From Colletotrichum lupini (lineage: Eukaryota; Ascomycota; Sordariomycetes; Glomerellales; Glomerellaceae): a DNA stretch of 64,000 nt. A program made the position numbers and the translations under genes. The notes under the pieces were generated by a model. It worked only from the letters and a program-made list of their open reading frames with translations, was not told the origin of the DNA and did not search any database. How positions within the stretch are numbered: the first letter of the stretch is position 1; the number at the start of each line of letters is the position of its first letter. Of this stretch, positions 10,997 to 23,399 are shown piece by piece. The stretch covers positions 620,001 through 684,000 of the forward strand of contig NC_064673.1 of assembly GCF_023278565.1 (NCBI RefSeq). Reading direction: 5' to 3'.

Positions 10997-13900
10997 TATA
11001 CTAAAATAGCGCCTTATTAAACTCGAAGTATAGGGCAGCCGCGAGAATATATTAGCCTTAGTATACTAGCTCTTTTATAAATTTAAAATACCTAACGTCC
11101 CTATTTTTATAAATAATAATAATAATAAGGGGCTAAAGTTCCCTTATTAACTCTAGTATATTATAAAGCGCCTCGAGAACGTAAACTTTAGTACTAACGG
11201 ATACTATTTAAAATACGTTATTAATAAAATTAGCGGTATTATAGTAAAGTTTATTTACCTTATACTAGCTTCTAACGAGATTATTATTATAAACTAGTTA
11301 TTATATAAGCTTAAATCGGCCTATACTAGCCCTATTATTATAAATAACGCTAGTTAAAAGCTAAACGCCCTCTTTATTACCCTTAAGGACGTTTACTAAA
11401 AGCGCTTTATATTTATAAAACTTACTCGCGTTAATAAGCTCCCTAAGTCTTAATAAAAGCGCCGCTTTTATAATAAGCTCCCGATTTATTTTTAAAACTA
11501 GGCTATTTTAAAGTACTTAAATAAGGACGCGACTTTTTAAAAGTATATTAAGTATATTACCTAGCTCGTTAATATAATATAGCCCCTATTAATTAGTAAT
11601 AGGGCCCTTAAAAGTACGGTACTTACTTATATTACCCCTGTTAAAAATAAAAGTAGTAGTACTACTAAGTAGAGTACTCGTAGCTAAACTATAAGCTATA
11701 AGACTATTTATAAGGCTTTATATTAAAAGCTTAAAAATAGCGGTACTTACTTCGTTTATAACGAGCTTAGCTACGTTTTTCGGGACTATCCTAAGAAACT
11801 AAATATTATTATAATAACTATAGACACTACTAACGAGTACTACGTCTCGGACTTAGAAAACTAAGCCCCTTAGTATAAATAACCTCCTAGCTAAAGAATA
11901 AGTATAAAAACGGAAGATTAGTAATTTATTTAATAAACTTATAAAATCTTATAAAGGGTTAGCCTCTCGAGATCGAGCTTATAATAATATTTAATAAATA
12001 TAGAATTTACCTAAAAGCCTTACTTAATATAGGAATTAATAAGTACGGATTTATAAATAACTACGTAACCTTATTATTATAAGAATTTTGCGCAGCCCTA
12101 TTTAATAAATTACTACGCCCTATCCCTATTACCGGATTTAATAACGAGCGATTAAAAAACGCTAATATAGTATAAATTACTAACTTATATATTAACCGCC
12201 GGGTCCTTTTAAAAATACCCTTATTTTAACTTAATATAGGGCGCTATAACCTAATCCTAGGGCAGAAGTAGTTTAAGTATTATAAAATTAACTTAAATAT
12301 GTACTATAAGTGCCTAATATAGCCCGAGGATCTACTACTATAAAATACCCCCTCTATTATTATTAGGGATATAGAAAACCTATGTGCCCCTAAGGTTATT
12401 AATATATAATATTAAATCGATACTAAATAATAATAAAAAATATTTAAAATAGATATAGTACTGTACGACGAATAATTATAAAAAAAGCGGGTACTACCTA
12501 AACTTATAAAGATACTTCATTAACTATAGGGCTCGCGAGACTAATATATATAGCGGTTTAATAATACTAAAAATACTTAGAAAATAAATCGCGCGCTTAC
12601 TAATACGTTATTAACCCCTCTAAAAAAGACTAAACCTATATAAACCTCTACTTAGTATAAGGGAGCTAATACTACCCTTAATATTACTTTTATTAGCGCT
12701 CTAGTATTTAAAACTAACCTAAAGCGCGAGGACGTCGAGCTAGGCTTTATATTATTATATAAACTAGACTATATAATCGAAAATAAGTAAATAAAATAGG
12801 AGGACCCCCTAAAAAGTAATAATTAAAAAACCTAAGACCTTATTATTATAAAGCTTCTAAAGGTACTAAAGCTTTAAATTAACGTTTTTAATAAAGTAGT
12901 AAGTAATATACTAATATTATATTATAGTTATAACTATAAAATAGAGCTCGTAAAAGGAGGCTAAGAAAAGCTTACTTACTACCCCCTTTATAAATAATTA
13001 GTACCCGAGCTAGAGGTAACTAGAGCTTACTTTTTAAAGTACTTTTATAAGGGATTTATTAAGCCTAGTAACGCGCTTTTTATATTACTTATACTATTTA
13101 TTAAAAAGTATAATAATAGCTTATGATTTTATATCGACTTTAGGAAGCTAAATAAGATTATAAAAAAGGATCGGTACCCTTTATTTTTAATTAATAAGAC
13201 GCTAATATAGCTAAGCCGAGCTAAGGTATTTACTAAACTCGATATTAAATAAGCCTTTTATTATATCTACCTTAACTTTATTTTAAAAAAACCTTATAAC
13301 TTTTCGTACTTATTACGGGATATATAAATATAAAGTACTACCTTTTAGCCTCTATAATAAGCTAGCTACGTACTAGCGATATATAAATAATATATTAATA
13401 AAGTATTTAGATAATTCTTATATTATATATATAGATAATATCCTAATCTTTTTAAATAACCCCCTATAGTACTATGAGTATATTATAAAAGTACTAAATT
13501 ACTTACGAAAAGCTAAATTATAAGCTAATATTAAGAAGTACGAATTTAGTATTATTATTACGAAGTACTTAGGTTTTATTATTAATACTAATAATATATA
13601 ACTTAACGAGGATAAGGTTTTTATTATAAGGAACTAAAAGCCGCTTATATTGCTTAAGGGTATCTAATCGTTCCTTAGTTTTTATAATTTTTATAAGAAG
13701 TTTATAAAGGACTATAGGCGCCTAGCTAGACTACTAACGAAGCTAATTAATAAAGGCATACTTTTTTAATTTAATACTAATTATAATACGGCGTTTAAGG
13801 TACTAAAGCTAGCCCTTATAATAGTACTTATACTCTATTACTTTAAGCCCGAGCTACTTATATACTTAGAAATTAATATATTAAACTCGGTATATACTAA

Positions 13901-16030
13901 AGCCCTAGTTTAATAATAAATAAATAATAGCCTATAATACTTTATAGCGTTCTATTTAAAAATTATAAATAGTATAAAGCTTAATTACGCTATATATAAT
14001 AAAAAGATATTAATAATAATAATTTATTTAGAGGAGTAGCGTATAAAACTAATTAGCTACTATTAAAAATTTAATATTATTATAAATTACTAACTACTCT
14101 TATTTTTTATAATAAAGCGTCTTTTTAACTTATAATAGGCCTATTAAGCTAGTACCCTAGCTAATTTTAATTTTTAAATTTAATATTACTCAGGGTAGGA
14201 AAATATACTCGCTAACGCTTTATTAAAAAAGAACGAGGATATTAGGACTTAATAAGTACTAAAAGAGGCTAACCGAACCTAGGTCCTATTACTACTAAAA
14301 CTATCATTATTAAATATTATTACTAAGCTATAAGCGCTATTAAAGAACGTAGTATAATAGCCCGAGCTCGTAATTAAGTCTTTTATACTAAAGAACGAGC
14401 TTTAGGGGTACTTATTAATTAAAAAAGTATTAAAGCTTAACTATAACTTATAATAATATTACTTACTCTAATACGAGCGCTAGTAACCGAGGGCTACGAG
14501 CGCTAAAAAATTTAGGACGACGGACTACTTATAATAAATAATAAGCTCGTTATGCCTAAAGAGGATAATTTACGTATTATAATTATTTACAAAGTATATA
14601 AATAAAAGCTCCTAGCGTACTTAGGGTATAATAAAATAGTTAAAATAATTAAGTAATAGTATTACTAACCTAGCTTTATAATAGATATATACTAATACGT
14701 TAAAAATTATTATATATACCGTCGCTCTTAAAAACCTTATAATAGGCCCCTAGGGGAGCTAAGGCCTCTGCTTATATTTAACTACCCGTAGTAATATATT
14801 TTAATAAACTTTATAATAGTACCCCCCGATTAAAAGGGCTATAATATAATATATATTATAATTAATAAACTAAGTAAAAAAGCTATATTAGTACCTTATT
14901 ATAAAACTACTATTACGCAAAATATAAATAAGATATTTTACGAACGAGTATTACTAATTTTTAGGCTACTTAAGACTATTATTTTTAATTACGGTCCTTA
15001 GTTTATATTAGATTTTTAAAAGGAGCTTTATAAGCTCTATAACGTTAAATTATAATTATTAATAATAAACTATTTATAAATAAATAGTTAGATAGAGATT
15101 TTAAATTAATATATTCTTTAGTAACTACGACCCCTAGTTAACTATTACTAAAATAATTAGAGTAATATACTACTTATAATAGACTTTGTTTATATAACCT
15201 AACTTAATAAAACTACGGGGCTATTACCCTATGAGGTTAAATCTAGCTACTAGCCTCGGCTATTTTTTAACTAAGCTACTAAAACTTAACGCTTTAACTT
15301 AACTAAAAAAAAGCTTAATTATACTAAAGCTTAGAGGATAGCCTAAAGTATTTACGAGGCCTAGGAGATTATTAAAAGTAATATAGGGGTTACTTAAGTA
15401 AGATATTAAAAATACGCTAACTACTATTAATAACCTAACGACTTAAAAATTAATAATAAGGTATTTATAAACGTATCTTATTAAAAAACCTAAAACGTTA
15501 ATAAACTATAATAGCCCTAGGCTAGCCTCTAGCTTATTACTAACGCTAGCTTAAGTAGTATATAGATTATAAAACTACTTATAAAAAGTAAAGCCTACTT
15601 AGTTTTCTATTTAAATAAGCTAAGAAAAGCTATAGAAAATTCCCTATTTAAATAATACTAAGACCCCCCGCTACTAATCCTTTATAGCTTTAACGAGCCA
15701 AAGTATAAGGTTTTATAAATAATTAAATTATAAGTATAGTACGGTAAGTTATAATACTAAGCCGATTAAAAAAGGTATAATAAGGACCTTATATAATATA
15801 ATATAAAGAGCTTTTACTATATATTAATAGCCCTATAGGCGTTCTATAAATAATACTTAATAACTATAAAACTACTAAAGAACCTCGTATTATAAATAAA
15901 AATAATAGTTAGTAATAGCCCGGCCTTATTATGGGCTAATAATAATATAATAATTACTATTATTATAAGCTTATAAGAAGTAATTATAGAGGATTTAAAT
16001 AAGGAATTAAGTACTACGGATAGCGCCTTT
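10997..16030 (+). pseudogene. gag-pol of the truncated gypsy element (RIP-inactivated)
   Basis: Stop codons occur throughout, but reversing C-to-T/G-to-A changes leaves a recognisable polyprotein. The gag zinc knuckle (CCHC spacing followed by PKK) is at 11748-11789, the protease active-site region around 12017-12060, and reverse transcriptase from about 13085 with motifs FYIDFRKLN and KLDIK and the catalytic YIDD box at 13428-13439 (second D now N). RNase H follows, the integrase core is at about 14790-15290, and a chromodomain-like tail (YGKLQYRADWKGYD-type after correction) lies near 15710-15880. The chromodomain places it among the chromoviruses. No frame is open enough to encode protein now. 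Confidence 0.75.
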
Positions 16031-16051
16031 TATATTAAAAGGGGGGGGTAA

Positions 16052-16261
16052 TATTACGGCGCTAAGTACTAGGCCCCTTAGTACTTAGGCCTTAGGTACT
16101 TAACGGACCCCTTATAAGTTATATAATTATTAAACCGCTAAGTTTAAAAGCTTAGCGCCCTAGATTCTACTTATTAGTTTACTTTTTCCCTTTTTACGTT
16201 AAGTTATATTTATTAAGTTAATATAGTAGCGTTCCGACCTACCTTAAGTTCCCTTTTATAA
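16052..16261 (+). repeat. 3' LTR of the truncated gypsy element
   Basis: Starts TATTACGG (from TGTTACGG) immediately after the polypurine tract and ends ...TTTTATA at the junction with copia sequence. No partner 5' LTR is present in the window. The right boundary is known only to within a base or two. Confidence 0.65.
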
Positions 16262-17646
16262 TAAAAAGGTATATTAGTAATTAAAAAGGGTATTTAGAAT
16301 TATTAAAAAGGAAAATCCTAATTTTATTAATAACAAATACTTCTAAATAGTATTTAAATATTATAACGATATTATAGGGCCTAACGGGCTTATATTAATA
16401 CTTTTAATATTTAAAATATATTTAAAAACGACTTTAGCCTTATTATTATTATTAAATATAAGCTAACGAGCCTAAGTAATTAAAAAAGTAATATAGATAC
16501 TACGTAAAGTAAGTATAAAAAAGTAAGTTAATAACGTAATTACTATGCATAATAGGCTTAATATAGAGGTTGATATATATATATATATTCTTAAATTTAA
16601 ATATATAAGTTTAGTACGAAATTATTTAGTAATAGACTAGGCTATATAAATTAATTTCTATTAATAAGCCTTCTTACGTAGTTACGAAAGATCGTAACTA
16701 ACTACTCGAGGTATTAATTATAGTAATTAAACTATATTATATAGATCCTATTGAAGTAATTTCTAATTTATAAAAAGAAAAAGAGCTAAGGGAAACTATA
16801 TAACTCGTAATAGAAGTATAAGAAATTATCTTTAATAAAATAGTCGTAGTAATATTAATAGACGATAAAGAAGAAAGAATCGCTAAAAAGGTACTAATAT
16901 TATTAATAAAACGTTATGAAAAGTTATAATAATAAGCCTTAATATAGTAATTTATTATTAATAATGAGGTAATTAATACTTTTTATATAGTAAAAAAAAA
17001 GCCGATTTCGAGCTAGTAGTTAAACTACGTAAAGAAAGCGTAATTATAACTATTAAAAAGCCGTATAAGGGATTAGATCTTATTAAAATAAATACTTTTT
17101 ATAATCGAGGGGTCTATCGATTTATCCTCTATAACTTAGAAAAGTATATAAACCTCTATATATTTAAATTATAAATAGTACGTAAATTTAAAAAAAAAGG
17201 AATATCTTAACTATATAAGAAATCTAAGTACGTAATTTAGGGGTATAGTAATATTAAAAAGGTAACGCTATTTACGTAATTACTTATAGTATAGTGCTAT
17301 AACTAACGATTAATAATAGCTTTAATAATATTATTATAAAAGAAGGGATATAAGATTTAGAGCTATAATATTACTTAAGCTTATACTTAATTAGCTATAG
17401 GGTTTATAAAGAAAATCCTAGCCTACTTACTAAAAGAAATAGCTAATAAGTATTTAAAAAGTACGATTATCGAAGTACTTAAGCTATGATATAAGCTCGT
17501 AAAATTAAGTATTTATTAGTAAGCTATATACTACGATTTTATATTAATTAATTATTAATAATTATATTTATATGTAACTTATACTTACTAGTTTTTAAGT
17601 ATAAAAGTAACTAATTTAAAATTATTAAAATATAAATTAATAATAT

Positions 17647-18734
17647 GTATAGTAGTTTTTTTCCGGCTTTATAGGTACAAAAGATCGACCTTAACGGGAT
17701 CACGTTTTTAAAGGAAATTACATAATATGGTATACTTTTTAACTATATAATACGTATAATATACCCTAAGTACGCGCTTAACGTAATATAGTGATTTCGA
17801 TATAAAAACCGCTATATAATTCGGAATAAGTAAGCTACCCTCTTTAGCTACTTATTAATAATAAGCTAAGTAATATACTTATATAGTAGCGCTAATTAAA
17901 AAGGTCGACGGTAGAGGTTAGCTATAATAATTAGCCGTAATAGTTAGCTATAATAATTAGAAGCAGCCCTTAATTATAAAGGTTCTAAACTTTAATAACG
18001 ATATAAAAGTTTTTAAAAAATGGGCTAAATAGGCTAATATCTACTACTCTTTAGAGCTCGTAAAGATTTTTTTTATTTTTATTACTTCTAATATCGCCCA
18101 AAGCTCTATTTAAACTAAATAAATTTACTAAATAAATTTACTAAATAAATTTACTAAATAAACCTATTAATATATAAACTACTACTCTCTTAGTATATAA
18201 TTAGTAATTAATAAGTTAAAAATACTTATTAATAAGTTTATCTCTCTTAGGCTAAGCGCCCTCTTTAGCTAGTTCGACGCTATAGCTATCGTAATTAATA
18301 TAAATATACCTAAGGATTAGTAAAATACTTTTTAATAATACGAAATTTAGCTAAGTAATAATACAAATATTATAAATAGCCGGGCTAATACGGATATTAA
18401 GATTTAATATATTAATACTAATTTAAAAATTATATTTTATAAGACTAAAAATCCCTTTAATACGGGCTATATTATAAACGTAAGGGAATATATAAAAAGC
18501 CCCCTAACCCTTAATAAAAAGGAGTATATAATACGGGATCTAGCTACTTATATAGGCTAGTACTAAGAGGTTTTATATATATTAAAGTAAGTATAGCTCG
18601 CCCTCTAGACGGCTAGAATTACGTAAGGGAAGGTTAGGAGTTTTAATTAGTAATTAGGTATAGAGCGCAATATACTTAGTTTTCCTTAATACGTAATACA
18701 TAGTACGGCCCCGGCGAATTACTCCGTCGGGGGG
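17647..18734. mobile_element. Element U, copy 2 (1088 bp, 13-bp TSD)
   Basis: Uninterrupted copy of the element also seen at 3878-5938. It is flanked by a 13-bp direct repeat AAATTAATAATAT (17634-17646 and 18735-18747). The uninserted copia copy has AGACCGACGATAT at the same place (27869 onward), so the duplicated target, before RIP, was the codons of the reverse-transcriptase QTDD box. It contains a short tandem run of AAATTTACTAAAT-like units near 18115-18160 and no coding signal. Confidence 0.65.
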
Positions 18735-19800
18735 AAATTAATAATATATTAGGCCTATTCAATATTAATTTTATAAAAAAGGAAAATAAGGAGCTTTAAA
18801 AAGCGGGTTTTATAATAAAGCTAAAAGAGGTCCTTATAATAAATAACTTATTAGCATTTAATAATAGGACTCTTATAATTAAAAAAGAAACTATTATTTT
18901 TTAATAAAAGGGGCAGAGTAAGAAAATTAGCCTTATTAATCTAAAAGTAATTAATATTAAAAAGTAATATAAAGCTAAGCTTGCGCAAGGGGTAAATATT
19001 ATAAATATATACTAACCTAATATAATTATTAATTATATTAGAATAGTATAAGCTATAGAGCTAAATAAACGAAACGTTAAAGTACTTAATAAGTAGCTTA
19101 AGTAGTAATAGTCGAATCTCGATCGAGGTCTCGTTTATTACCTAATTAACTTTATAATTAATAAGCTCTATATTTTCGTTAATAAGTTATTTATAAATAA
19201 TAACGACCTTATTTTATAATTAAAATATATTATTATTCTAATTAACGAGACTATAAATAAAAGTAAATTTATAATATATAGTAATATAATTTATTACTTA
19301 TTAACTAAAAATAAGTAAATAATAAGAAGCGTACTTATATTAAAAGTTTATAATATAGTTAACGGCATTAATCTTATTTATATAGTTTTAACAACGCTAA
19401 GGAAAATTACTAATTAACTTAACTTTTTATTAATTTTAATAGTTATTTATACTAATTTTTATTTATTATATAAATACTTTATTAAATTAAGGATTACGTA
19501 AGAAAAGAGGCTTATACTTAATATTATAACTCTTAAGTAATCGTATAAAAGGCATAAAATATTTAAAATTTATTAAATTAATAATAATAATAACCTCGCT
19601 AATATTTTTATAAAAGTAGTACTTAATAAGAGATTAAAGTAATTCGTAAGTAGTAAAAAAGTTAATATATAAATAGAAGGATAGGTTATATAAAAAGAGT
19701 AGAGAAAAGGAGAAAAAAGAAACGACTTAATAAACGAGCCTAAAGTTAAATTATATTTCTAATTATAATAATTAAATTAATAAAAAAAAGAGAAAGTTAG

Positions 19801-20004
19801 TATTAAATTAGAAGTCTAATTTAACTACGGTATATAGCTAATTACGTAGGGACTAATTAAGGGGCCCTATTTAAGATTATTATAACTAGCCTAACCTATA
19901 GTTAGAACCTCCTTTTTATACTTACGTAGAAATTTATATAGTTTAATTAATCTCTTCGTTAACCCACGGTTCGAACTAACTACCCTATAATAGGGATACT
20001 AATA
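19801..20004 (+). repeat. 3' LTR of copia copy B2
   Basis: Follows a purine-rich tract (AAAAAAAAGAGAAAG) just as in the full copy and aligns with the other three copia LTRs. The next five bases are ATATT. The matching 5-mer expected at the other end of this insertion is not found next to the LTR at 2770. Confidence 0.8.
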
Positions 20005-20531
20005 ATATTAGAGACCTAGGCCGATATATAAGCTTAATAGATTTTGCGTGTTTTAACTCTTCAAGGTACTGCCAGTCTGCCAGCAAGCATATCTTTGGTA
20101 AATCATCGCAGGGAAGAGTGGACTACTATAAGGACATGATTTCAGTGAATTCAAATGAAGCCCAAAGCAGCGATTCTGAAAGAGTTCTTCTAGTCCCGTG
20201 AGACCCACCCCAAGGCCGAGGACGACGCAAATTTAGCTTCGCTCAAGACGCCTCTCTTTCAGTTCCAATGAGCCTGTAATGATTTCGATACTCTAATGGT
20301 TGGGTATAGTGAGTATTCTGGGCGGCCGAGAACAAGCTTCCGAGACTACCTTACTGCTTCTACTGCGAAGGAGGCTGGCCGCCCGACCAAAAGCTGGCTA
20401 AACAGATGCATATGTCAGGCCTCGCCGGTTAAGGGATAGCCTAGGGGGCATTGAGAGGAGGACCAAGCAACAAAGGAGCAGCTCAGGTATATATAGAACG
20501 CTGAGAGTACACCTTAAGGGAAGGGCAGATT
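20005..20531. other. Unique, non-RIPed DNA, no gene seen
   Basis: Base composition returns to normal (CpA and TpG plentiful), so this is single-copy host DNA between repeats. Both strands were read for domains and splice-linked frames and nothing supportable was found. Confidence 0.6.
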
Positions 20532-20537
20532 TTAGTA

Positions 20538-21351
20538 AGAACCCGGCTATTTTAACTATATCGTTTAGCTATTTTAACTATACACCACAGTTAATAGTCC
20601 CCACTTTTCTAACTAATTAGCCTAACTTACGAATTAGCCTAAGTTAATTAGGCTAATTTAATAAAAATCTACGATTTAAGCTAATTTAATAATTACTATA
20701 CTTTTTATTAAAATAATTTAATTATATAATTATCTAACTAAATAAAATAACTAATCTAAAAACTAGCTTCTTATTAGCCTACTTAAGTTAATAATTCCGA
20801 TCGTTAAGATTATAATAATTAATTATAAGTAATTAACGGCCGTATTAAGATCCCCTACTTATAGTCTTTTTTTTATATAAATATTTCTTAGAGGTACGTA
20901 GAGCTTAGTAAATTATAACTACTTATATTATAATAGAAGTTAAATTAAAAAGAACTCCGTTATAATAATTAAAAGCGTAGTACTTAACGATTACGAATCC
21001 TTAAGCTTTTATAAATAAAGTAATATTTATAAAAAGATTTTTATATATATCGTAGCCGTTAGGATTTTTAGTTAGTAATTTGAGAGGTATTACGACGTTA
21101 ATAATAATAATAATAGCGTAGTAGTAGTAATAATAGTTTAGTTAAAATTAATTAGTTATAAATAGGTAAGTAAAAATTTACTAAGTTTAATTAATAATAC
21201 GTAATAGAAGTAGAAGTAGAAGTAAGTAGGTAGTAGAAAAATTTCTATTACTTATTAGTACTCGAGGCGGGCTATAGCGGCTAGTAGAAATTTTTTAATA
21301 GTAGCGTATAGTTAAAATAGCTAAACGATATAGTTAAAATAGCCGGGTTCT
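20538..21351. mobile_element. MITE 2, with perfect 46-bp TIRs
   Basis: An 814-bp AT-rich element in otherwise normal DNA. The terminal inverted repeats are perfect for 46 bp and the TSD is TTAGTA (20532-20537 and 21352-21357). Each end reads: 8-nt cap AGAACCCG, 15-mer GCTATTTTAACTATA, 7-nt spacer TCGTTTA, then the same 15-mer. This is the same 8+15+7+15 layout as MITE 1 although the sequences differ. The interior is TA-rich and partly RIP-like, with no readable protein; two short GTAGAAGTAGAAGTA-type runs occur near 21200. Confidence 0.85.
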
Positions 21352-21357
21352 TTAGTA

Positions 21358-22181
21358 ATTTATCTTCTAGACCCTAACAGCAGTTGGCCTCTATGAGCTT
21401 CTTCCCTGTGTCGTACACCTATTGACAGCATAAAACACTATTCAAGGTCTACTCAAAGGTCTTCTCACTCGTAGTCAATTCAACCCCAGGTAACCTCAGG
21501 AACAAAGACCGCACAAAGTAGAGGCGTGTTTACCTGAACCACGGCGGCGAGACGTACGGGCCAGTCATCTTGAAAATTCTTATCTATGGTCTTAAAAGCG
21601 AGGAAAGTATTCAGGAGGCAGGGAGTTACCCTCTGCGGGTTAAAGTCGATGCCAATAAGCTTCAGTCAGGACTACATACCCAAGGAACGAGATCTAGAAA
21701 CTTTTCCAAGCCAAAGCATGCTGCATTTAAACGCTGAACGCTAACTGAACAGCCACTTGGCATGAAAGAAAGCACACAGAGACAACGGAGCATATCGAAG
21801 GCGAGGTTATGCGCGACTTTGCAGAAGTGGTAAAGTGAATGCCCTCTTTTGAGCCTCAGTTTGAGGCATCTTTTCGCGCCGAACAATTGGACGACTGGAT
21901 CGACGGAATTCATACGATAAAAGACCGTGTTTGTTTCATACGATGAACATACTACGCTGGCAAAGCAGCAGAACAATCTCTCAACAAACTGCGTCTTGAT
22001 TCAACCCCGGAGAGATCGCTCTGCGAGACGAAAAAACCCGAGCAAACGCTTATGAAAGACGGCATTGGGTGCAATGCGTTTTCAAGGATTTTTACGACGG
22101 GGTTGTAAAAATCTCCGGGTGGGCTTAATGAGAACAACGAAAGAAGGAAGCCCCCTTCTGCCTAGACGTTTCTTCGCATAC
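21358..22181. other. Unique DNA with short open frames of unknown meaning
   Basis: Normal-composition DNA. Minus-strand frames at 21662-21976 (104 codons) and 21952-22137 (61 codons) overlap and show no known motif. A plus-strand stretch around 21850-21955 also translates without stops but has no start, intron signals or family resemblance. I would not call a gene; a decayed gene fragment is possible. The last five bases (CATAC) are the left TSD of the copia element that follows. Confidence 0.4.
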
Positions 22182-22384
22182 TGTCGGATTGGAAGTCCAA
22201 TTCGACCGCGGCATACAGCCGACTGCGCAGGGGCCAATTAGGGGGCCCTATTTACGATTATCGTAGCCAGCCTAACCTATAGTTAGAACCTCCTTTTTAC
22301 ACCTACGCAGATATTTATATAGTTTAATTAATCTCTTCGTTAACTACGGTTCGAACTAACTACTTTATAATAAGGATACTAATA
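22182..22384 (+). repeat. 5' LTR of copia copy C
   Basis: Begins TGTCGGATTGG with normal composition for the first 80 bases, ends GGATACTAATA and matches 28924-29126 over its whole 203 bp. The 3' LTR carries extra G-to-A and C-to-T changes at its start (TATTAAATTAG), so RIP has acted since insertion. Confidence 0.9.
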
Positions 22385-23399
22385 CTAATTAGTAATTAAA
22401 TTCTATTATTATAAATCGGTAAGGTATCTTACTATATAAAAGAAACGACTTTTTAATATTATATAGGATAGGAGATTCGTACTAATTAACCTTATAAAAG
22501 TAGATAAAAAAGGGGGCGATTCTCGAATGCCGCACGGAATTAAGTAATCGTAGCCCTTTACTACTTACGAGAGGTCGATATTTACTATATTAAACTATGT
22601 TAATTAACGGAACTACTTAAGTAACTAGCCTTTTGCCGTCGCCCCGAGCAGCTTTTTTATTAAACGATTTTTCCGCGGCCGGCCCGCAATTAGAAATTAA
22701 CCGGTTAAATTAGTAGAAGTGACCCTATAGGAGTTGTTAAGCTAAGAGATCTACGGTATATAAGAAAGTCTATTACTACGAGGACCTTATGAGTACGACC
22801 TTAAGCCCGCAATCTAGACGACCTCCTCGTAGCTCCCTTAACTACCCCCTAGGTATTACTTAGGAATATAATATAAGGGACGGTCTAACGAAGGAGGAGG
22901 GGATTTAGAGGTCCTAATAGTATTAAGCTAAGAGTATTACGGATCTCGGAAATTAACTTAAGAAGAAGGCGGCTACCCTAAAGTGGTCCTGCGACCTCCC
23001 GCTAGAGTTATTATTAGCTTAAAAAAAGGCTAAAAAAACGAGGATCTAAAGGGAAAAGAAAAGAATCCTCTAGAGGGCCGCTAAAGGGCTTCTTTTTTAT
23101 ACTAGCTCCCGGCGCGAGATTACTAATTTCGAGAAATTAACTAAAGAAGCTATTTAGAGATTATAAAGAGTACGAGGCTTAGGAGGCTAGAAATATACGG
23201 GATAGCGGAAATCGGTAACTAGTAAAAATCCCGAGACTAATTACTATATCTTCTTATAGTAATATAAACGTCTACCGCTATTATTATTAAAAAGAACTAC
23301 TAAAACCTACCCTTTTTTACTAAACAAAAAAGAGGATCTTAGTAAGTACGATAGCTAGCGATTTAAAAAAGTAGTAATAATTATTAAAAATAATAAAAA

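Larger units (their letters stand above)
10997..16261 (+). mobile_element. Ty3/gypsy chromovirus-type element, 5'-truncated
   Basis: Gag-pol order and motifs identify a Ty3/gypsy element on the plus strand. It lacks its 5' LTR, primer-binding site and the start of gag; these are replaced by the 514-bp repeat ending at 10996. The 3' end is intact: a G-rich polypurine tract at 16037-16048 followed by the 3' LTR (16052-16261). Downstream it runs straight into copia copy B2, into which it presumably inserted. Confidence 0.8.
16262..20004 (+). mobile_element. Copia family, copy B2 (integrase to 3' LTR)
   Basis: Begins at the equivalent of about 26500 of the full copy and runs through the end of integrase, reverse transcriptase and RNase H to the 3' LTR (19801-20004). 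The first 380 bp duplicate the last 380 bp of copy B1 (10090-10480) with a different set of RIP mutations, so B1 and B2 are separate copies, not halves of one. Element U copy 2 (17647-18734) splits the reverse-transcriptase active-site motif. The right flank after 20004 is unique DNA. Confidence 0.8.

Noticed and set aside
21662..22137. Two overlapping minus-strand ORFs as a gene
   Set aside because: Overlapping frames, no start context, splice-linked continuation or recognisable motif.
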